Shown here piece by piece: positions 21,355 to 25,629 of a stretch of DNA of 25,629 nt. The translations under genes and the position numbers were made by a program. The notes beneath the pieces were generated by a model. It made no database searches. It saw only the letters and a list, made by a program, of their open reading frames with translations, and was not told the origin of the DNA. The stretch spans positions 1-25,629 of the forward strand of contig CAZOEL010000087.1 in NCBI GenBank assembly GCA_964578835.1, read 5' to 3'. Position 1 is the stretch's first letter; the number at the start of each line of letters is the position of its first letter. The DNA is from CAZOEL01 sp964578835 (GTDB taxonomy: Bacteria > Desulfobacterota > Syntrophobacteria > Syntrophobacterales > Syntrophobacteraceae).

Positions 21355-22096
21355 CGAAAGTCGTCCCATAGAAGTCCAGACCCTCGGGCTTTCCAAGGTT
21401 TTCGGCAGCGGTCTGCAAACGATCGAGATTTTCAAGGATCTGGATCTCGTATTGCGAAAGGGAGAGCGCATAGCCATTGTCGGCGCTTCCGGAGTGGGAA
21501 AGACGACGCTCCTGCATATCCTGGGAACACTGGAGAAGCCCACGAGCGGCAAGGTGCTCTATGGAGGTCAGGATGTCTTTCTGTGGGAAGAGAAGGACTT
21601 GGCGCAGTTCCGCAATCGCCGCATCGGCTTCGTCTTTCAGTTTCATTACCTGCTGCCCGAGTTCAATGCTTTGGAAAATGTCATCATGCCGGGTTTGATC
21701 GCCGGCCTGCCTCACAAAGAGGTCAAGTCGCGGGCTCTTCATTTGCTTGAAAAGTTGGGATTGACGCACAGGCTCGAGCACAGGATCGGAGAGCTTTCGG
21801 GAGGCGAGCAGCAGAGAGTTTCTGTCGCGCGGGCGTTGCTGCTGCAGCCGAGCCTCTTTTTGGCTGATGAGCCGAGCGGCAATCTGGATGGCAGGACGGG
21901 GCGCAAGCTGCATGAGCTGCTGGCTTCGCTCAACGAGGAGCTCGGGCTGACCATGGTGATAGTCACCCATAATCCGGAGCTGGCTTCCATGATGCACAGA
22001 GTATTGCGGCTCGAGGACGGGCAATTGCGCCAGGAGGCAATTCCCGAAGGAGCGTGCGTCCCTGCAAGGTCTTCAATGGACGGGTATGAGGGGTAA
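21347..22096 (+). CDS. lolD: Lipoprotein-releasing ABC transporter ATPase LolD
   Basis: A 249-residue ABC ATPase powering lipoprotein release with the permease encoded just upstream. Walker A is GASGVGKTT (46-54), the Q-loop is in FVFQFHYLLPEFNALENV, the ABC signature is LSGGEQQR, Walker B plus D-loop is LFLADEPSGNLD and the switch histidine is VIVTHN. FHYLLPEFNALENVIMP is characteristic of the LolD branch as opposed to MacB or FtsE. ATG 21347 overlaps the permease stop by 8 bp, so translation is coupled. The C-terminus runs about 15 residues beyond a typical LolD. Confidence 0.93.
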   Translation: MNSESRPIEVQTLGLSKVFGSGLQTIEIFKDLDLVLRKGERIAIVGASGVGKTTLLHILGTLEKPTSGKVLYGGQDVFLWEEKDLAQFRNRRIGFVFQFHYLLPEFNALENVIMPGLIAGLPHKEVKSRALHLLEKLGLTHRLEHRIGELSGGEQQRVSVARALLLQPSLFLADEPSGNLDGRTGRKLHELLASLNEELGLTMVIVTHNPELASMMHRVLRLEDGQLRQEAIPEGACVPARSSMDGYEG

Positions 22097-22204
22097 AGAT
22101 TTCGGGACAACGAGGAGAATGAGCGTCAGATTGACTCTTGATATGAAACCGGCCGGGTCCGGGTCGTTAATGGAAACGATTGTGCGAAGGTGAGGGGGAA
22201 GTTC

Positions 22205-24883
22205 ATGCGTAAGTTCGTTTTGTTTTGTCTTGTTTTGATGACCTCTGGAGCGTGGGCCCAGGATCAAACCCCGAAAGTCGCCGTAATGCCTTTCATGGCG
22301 CACACTTCAGACAAGACGGCCAATGTTCAGAAAACCGTTTCCGATCTTTTTGCCCGACAGCTTGCCTCGGAAGGCGTCGACACCGTTGGCGCCCAGGATC
22401 TCCAGAGAATCTTCAAACCGGGCGAAGCCGTGAGCACCGAAGACAGGGCTCGCGCCGCCGCCGGCCGAGTCGGCGCCGACTACGCCGTCTTTGGCAGCGT
22501 AAACCAGCTGGGATCTTCAGTAAGCCTTGATGTCAAGCTTGTGGATGTCTCCGGCCGCAAGAAGACCGAGATCCTCTTTGCAGAGGAAAAGGGGATGGAG
22601 AACCTGGCCGCGGCTGTCAATACCGTGGTAAAGCAGATGACGGTTCATCTCATGGCCAAGGGGGTCATTGCCGATGTGCAGGTCAGGGGGAACGATCGGA
22701 TCGAAGCGGAAGCCGTCAAGCTGAACGCCAAGAGCAAGAAAGGAGATCTGCTTCGTCCCGAGCTTGTGAGCGAGGACATCAAAGCCATTTACAAGACCGG
22801 CTATTTTGAAAAGGTCGAAGCGGAGGTCTCCGATTCCTCCGGTGGAAAAGTGCTCACGTTCGTGGTGCAGGAAAATCCCACTATTCAGGATATGCGCATT
22901 ACGGGAAACAAGAAGATAAAAGAAAAGGATATCCTTGCCGCTATTTCCACCAAACCCTTTAGCATACTGCAGAGGAACGTCATCAACGATGATGTTCAAA
23001 AGATTCAAAAGCTTTACCAGACGAAGGGTTACTCCAATGCAGGTGTGAAGAGCGAGATAGAATTTCCCAAAGATCCCCGCAAGGCGACGGTTGTTTTTAA
23101 TATAAATGAGAATAATAGGCTTTACGTAAAGAAGATCGCGTTTTCCGGAAATAAGCGCATCTCGGACCGTAAGCTGCGTGGCGTAATGCAGACCAAGCAG
23201 AAGAATATTCTTTCGCTCATAACCGATAGAGGCATTTTGCAGAGAGACATTTTGGACACAGACGTCGATCGCCTGGCGGTTTTCTATCACGACAAAGGTT
23301 ATATGGACGCAAGGATCGGCACGCCCGTTGTTGACCGTAGGGATGACGGCTTTTACATCGACATCCCGGTGGAGGAAGGAGAACGGTATCGCGTAAAGGA
23401 TGTGGCGGTCGCCGGAGACCCTCTCGACGAAGGCGAAGTGAAGCTGAAGGATTTGGAGCTCAAGTCCTCGGATTACTTTAGCCGTGAAGAATTGCGCAGC
23501 GACATCGACAAGATAACCAAGAAGTACATGGATGAGGGCTACGCCTACACCGATGTGGCGCCCGACGTGAAGAAGCACAAGGAGGACCAGAGCTCCAATG
23601 TGACCTACCAGGTCAACAAGGGCGAGAAGATGCGCATCGGGAAGATCTTCATCAGTGGAAACACGAAGACGCGCGACAAGGTCATTCGCCGTGAAATGAA
23701 GATCGACGAGGGAGATGTCTTCAGCGGAACGAAGCTCGAAAAGAGCCTTACCAGGCTCAAGAAAATCGACTATTTCGAGCAGGTGGAGATCGTGCCGGTC
23801 GAGAGCGGAACCAAGGGCATAATGGACCTGCATGTGAAGGTGAAGGAAAAATTCACGGGATCGGTAAGCGTAGGCGGCGGATTCTCATCGGATGAAGGCC
23901 TCTTCGCAACGGGGGAAATTTCGCAGCGCAACCTTTTCGGCAGGGGCCAGTATGCGTCGTTGAAGGCTCACTTCGGAGAGGAGGCGGCGCGTTACGCCTT
24001 GAGCTTTACCGAGCCGTGGCTTTTTGACCGGCCTCTATCGGCCGGGTTCGATATCTACGACTGGCTCAGGGAATACGATGATTTCACGAAAGACGCCACG
24101 GGCATCAGGCTGCGTACTGGTTACCCTTTCGGAAATTACAGCCGGATTACGGGGATGTACACCCTCGAGAGCATCAATGTGAGCGATGTGAGCCATCTGT
24201 CTTCGGAGTTCATTAGAAGTCAGGAAGGCGATCATCTGAAGAGCAGCATCACCCTTGGGATCGAAAGGGATACAACGGATCATCCGTTCCTTCCCACCCG
24301 CGGGACCATCAACTCAATAACCTCTGAGCTTTCAAGCTCGGCTCTGGGCAGCGACACAGATTTCTTGAAATCGGAAATCCACAGCGGCTGGTATATCCCC
24401 ATGTTTTGGAAGTTCGTTGGGTTCATTCGAGGGGAGGCCGGCAGCATCTGGAATATGGACGATGAGGAAGTGCCCATTTACGAGCGTTTTTTTCTTGGCG
24501 GCATCAACTCATTGCGCGGTTTCGACTGGGGCGACGTCTCTCCGGTGGAAAGGACGATCATTCCGGTTGGCGGCGGAGCGGGAGGCGGTGGAAGAACGAC
24601 GGTGCGAGAGGAGAAGATTGGAGGTCTCAATTACGTCGTGGCGAATTTTGAAATCCTCTTCCCGCTGGTTGAGAAGATGGGAATGCGTGGCGTTGTCTTC
24701 TACGATATCGGCAACGCCTATCTGGGAAAGTGGGACTTCTCGGATCTTCGCTATGATGCGGGAGTTGGCGTAAGGTGGAACTCCCCCTTGGGACCTCTTC
24801 GGATCGAGTGGGGTTACAACCTTGATCCCAAGCCCGGAGAAGAAGATTTTCAATGGCAGTTTTCAGCAGGCGCATTTTTCTAA
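22205..24883 (+). CDS. bamA: Outer-membrane assembly factor BamA with extra N-terminal domain
   Basis: An 892-residue outer-membrane protein that inserts beta-barrel proteins. ATG 22205 (GGGGGAA just upstream) gives a clean signal peptide, MRKFVLFCLVLMTSGAWA, cleaved before QDQ; a GTG at 22190 would spoil it. Residues about 22-150 are not POTRA. They resemble the TolB-N/CsgG-like fold (KVAVMPFMAHTSDKTAN, later ADYAVFGSVNQLGSSVSLDV). Five POTRA domains follow, beginning near 155, 228, 305, 395 and 473, each with the strand-turn pattern such as MRITGNKKIKEKDI or KIFISGNTKTRDKVI. The C-terminal barrel starts near 560 and carries GGINSLRGFDW, the conserved (V/L)RG(F/Y) motif, and ends in aromatic FSAGAFF. 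It exceeds the usual length of about 800 because of the extra domain. skp follows 12 bp after the stop. Confidence 0.93.
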   Translation: MRKFVLFCLVLMTSGAWAQDQTPKVAVMPFMAHTSDKTANVQKTVSDLFARQLASEGVDTVGAQDLQRIFKPGEAVSTEDRARAAAGRVGADYAVFGSVNQLGSSVSLDVKLVDVSGRKKTEILFAEEKGMENLAAAVNTVVKQMTVHLMAKGVIADVQVRGNDRIEAEAVKLNAKSKKGDLLRPELVSEDIKAIYKTGYFEKVEAEVSDSSGGKVLTFVVQENPTIQDMRITGNKKIKEKDILAAISTKPFSILQRNVINDDVQKIQKLYQTKGYSNAGVKSEIEFPKDPRKATVVFNINENNRLYVKKIAFSGNKRISDRKLRGVMQTKQKNILSLITDRGILQRDILDTDVDRLAVFYHDKGYMDARIGTPVVDRRDDGFYIDIPVEEGERYRVKDVAVAGDPLDEGEVKLKDLELKSSDYFSREELRSDIDKITKKYMDEGYAYTDVAPDVKKHKEDQSSNVTYQVNKGEKMRIGKIFISGNTKTRDKVIRREMKIDEGDVFSGTKLEKSLTRLKKIDYFEQVEIVPVESGTKGIMDLHVKVKEKFTGSVSVGGGFSSDEGLFATGEISQRNLFGRGQYASLKAHFGEEAARYALSFTEPWLFDRPLSAGFDIYDWLREYDDFTKDATGIRLRTGYPFGNYSRITGMYTLESINVSDVSHLSSEFIRSQEGDHLKSSITLGIERDTTDHPFLPTRGTINSITSELSSSALGSDTDFLKSEIHSGWYIPMFWKFVGFIRGEAGSIWNMDDEEVPIYERFFLGGINSLRGFDWGDVSPVERTIIPVGGGAGGGGRTTVREEKIGGLNYVVANFEILFPLVEKMGMRGVVFYDIGNAYLGKWDFSDLRYDAGVGVRWNSPLGPLRIEWGYNLDPKPGEEDFQWQFSAGAFF

Positions 24884-24895
24884 GGAGTGGCAGGT

Positions 24896-25432
24896 ATGAC
24901 TCGAAAATTGATGGTATCGGCTTTGCTTGTGAGTGGCTTTTTGTTCTTCTCCGAAATAGCGGCCTTCGCGGCGTCGCCCAAGATCGGCTATTTCGATATT
25001 CAAACGATAATCGCGCAGTCCAAAAGCGGAAGAGACGCTAAAGACGAATTGCAGCGGGAATCCGACAAGATAAAAGTGGAAGTGGACGAGAAGGCGAGAG
25101 CCTTCAAAACCGCTAAGGAAGAATACGAAAAGAAAAAGTCGGTAATGGACGACTCTGCAAAGAACAAGAAGGGCAAAGAGCTCATGGAAATGCAACAGCA
25201 GGCGGAGAAGCTTCTCATGGAATCGAATGCGAAGCTCAACAAGCTCTCGAACGAGCTCTCAGCTCCTATCATCGACAGAATACTCGAGATCGTTCGAAAG
25301 ATCGGAAAAGATGATAAGTACGACTACATCATCGAAATGGCCAAGGGCGGCATCGTCTACGCCAATGATAAAGAGGATCTGACCAAGCGGATCATGCAAG
25401 AGCTCGAGAAGTCTCCTCCGACCAAGAGATAA
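24896..25432 (+). CDS. skp: Periplasmic chaperone Skp/OmpH family
   Basis: A 178-residue periplasmic holdase that protects unfolded outer-membrane proteins on their way to BamA. ATG 24896 has AAGGAG 8 bp upstream, overlapping the bamA stop; a GTG at 24887 inside that site is less likely. The signal peptide is MTRKLMVSALLVSG followed by FLFFSEIAAFAA, cleaved near AAS. The mature part starts KIGYFDIQTIIAQS, the OmpH hallmark, followed by about 80 residues of charged heptad-rich coiled coil (the tentacle arms) and a C-terminal IIEMAKGGIVYANDKEDLT strand segment. In related genomes lpxD, fabZ and lpxA follow; the window ends before that can be seen. Confidence 0.92.
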   Translation: MTRKLMVSALLVSGFLFFSEIAAFAASPKIGYFDIQTIIAQSKSGRDAKDELQRESDKIKVEVDEKARAFKTAKEEYEKKKSVMDDSAKNKKGKELMEMQQQAEKLLMESNAKLNKLSNELSAPIIDRILEIVRKIGKDDKYDYIIEMAKGGIVYANDKEDLTKRIMQELEKSPPTKR

Positions 25433-25440
25433 ACAGGCTC

Positions 25441-25462
25441 TAAGGGCTTTGCCTTTCCCTTA
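25441..25462 (+). terminator. Weak hairpin after skp
   Basis: TAAGGG (25441-25446) and CCCTTA (25457-25462) form a 6-bp stem with a 10-base loop directly behind the skp stop codon. No T-run follows, so it is at best a weak or factor-dependent terminator. Confidence 0.25.
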
Positions 25463-25524
25463 AGGAGTCGGAAAGAAATAAATTATCGCAATACTGCATA
25501 AGTCGCCCGGAGCGGATGGTTTTT

Positions 25525-25562
25525 CTCCCTCTCCCTCAGGGAGAGGGTCGGGGTGAGGGAAG
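25525..25562 (-). repeat. Hairpin-core element, fragment R4
   Basis: CTCCCTCAGGGAGAGGGTCG and the following GGGGTGAGGGAAG match the core of R2 in the same orientation, without the GCTAGC-side half. It is the fourth location of this family in the window. Confidence 0.6.
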
Positions 25563-25597
25563 ATCAGCTCGAAACCCGGGGCAGAGCCGATGCAGGC

Positions 25598-25629
25598 GTA
25601 GGTTGGGTTGAGCGATAGCGAAACCCAAC
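25598..25629. repeat. GTTGGGTT palindromic repeat at window edge
   Basis: GTTGGGTT (25602-25609) and AACCCAAC (25622-25629) pair around GAGCGATAGCGA. This resembles dispersed repeats of the type GTAGGTTGGGTTGAGCG known from many bacterial genomes; it runs up to the window end. Confidence 0.5.

Noticed and set aside
22517..23833. 438-codon minus-strand frame
   Set aside because: Antisense of bamA; its composition follows from the codons of the real gene.

Overview
The window reads as the chromosome of an anaerobic, Gram-negative bacterium, most likely a Desulfobacterota/deltaproteobacterial lineage of the syntrophic or sulfate-reducing type. The outer-membrane genes (LolC/E-LolD-BamA-Skp behind lysS) show a Gram-negative envelope. 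The MetF+MetV pair, the MvhD-type protein and the many 4Fe-4S proteins point to an anaerobe with a Wood-Ljungdahl-type C1 pathway. The taxon is inferred from gene content and order only; there is no rRNA or marker search behind it.

Layout. (1) 1-2470 is an accessory stretch. It holds one PilZ-domain gene, a MITE-like element with terminal inverted repeats and flanking direct repeats, and a scar where two toxin-antitoxin loci have been joined tail to tail: a frameshifted hicA and truncated hicB on the + strand, and an intact VapB-like antitoxin followed by about 19 codons of vapC on the - strand. (2) 2480-17698 is a large minus-strand redox cluster. In transcription order it encodes an MvhD-like iron-sulfur protein, a degenerate ferredoxin/GltS-FMN paralogue, a ferredoxin/GltS-FMN synthase subunit, a glutaminase-GXGXG fusion, MetV and MetF. 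After a repeat-filled gap come a stand-alone glutaminase and a second ferredoxin/GltS-FMN subunit. After a second repeat-filled gap comes a GXGXG-GltD-ferredoxin fusion. (3) 17699-18332 is AT-richer with no convincing gene. (4) 18333-25432 is a plus-strand housekeeping block: a 54-aa membrane peptide, lysS, lolC/E, lolD, bamA, skp/ompH.

How the genes may work together. The modules of glutamate synthase (glutaminase, FMN synthase, GXGXG, FAD/NAD(P)H GltD) occur here about twice, each time cut and re-joined differently from bacterial GltB/GltD. One set lies directly next to metVF and an MvhD-like electron-transfer protein. MvhD and MetVF are known together from HdrABC-MvhD-MetVF loci of acetogens, but no HdrA, HdrB or HdrC is seen here. 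My inference is that glutamate synthase-like flavo/iron-sulfur proteins take the place of Hdr as redox partners of methylene-tetrahydrofolate reductase, or that ammonia assimilation and C1 flux share one regulon. The lysS-to-skp block is an ordinary translation and envelope-assembly cluster, except that BamA carries an extra periplasmic N-terminal domain.

The gaps around the redox cluster are packed with palindromic repeats. There are two oppositely oriented copies of a roughly 335-bp MITE-like element, a diverged third copy of its core, at least three copies of a roughly 95-bp element built on a GGGAGAGGG hairpin, and several single palindromes.
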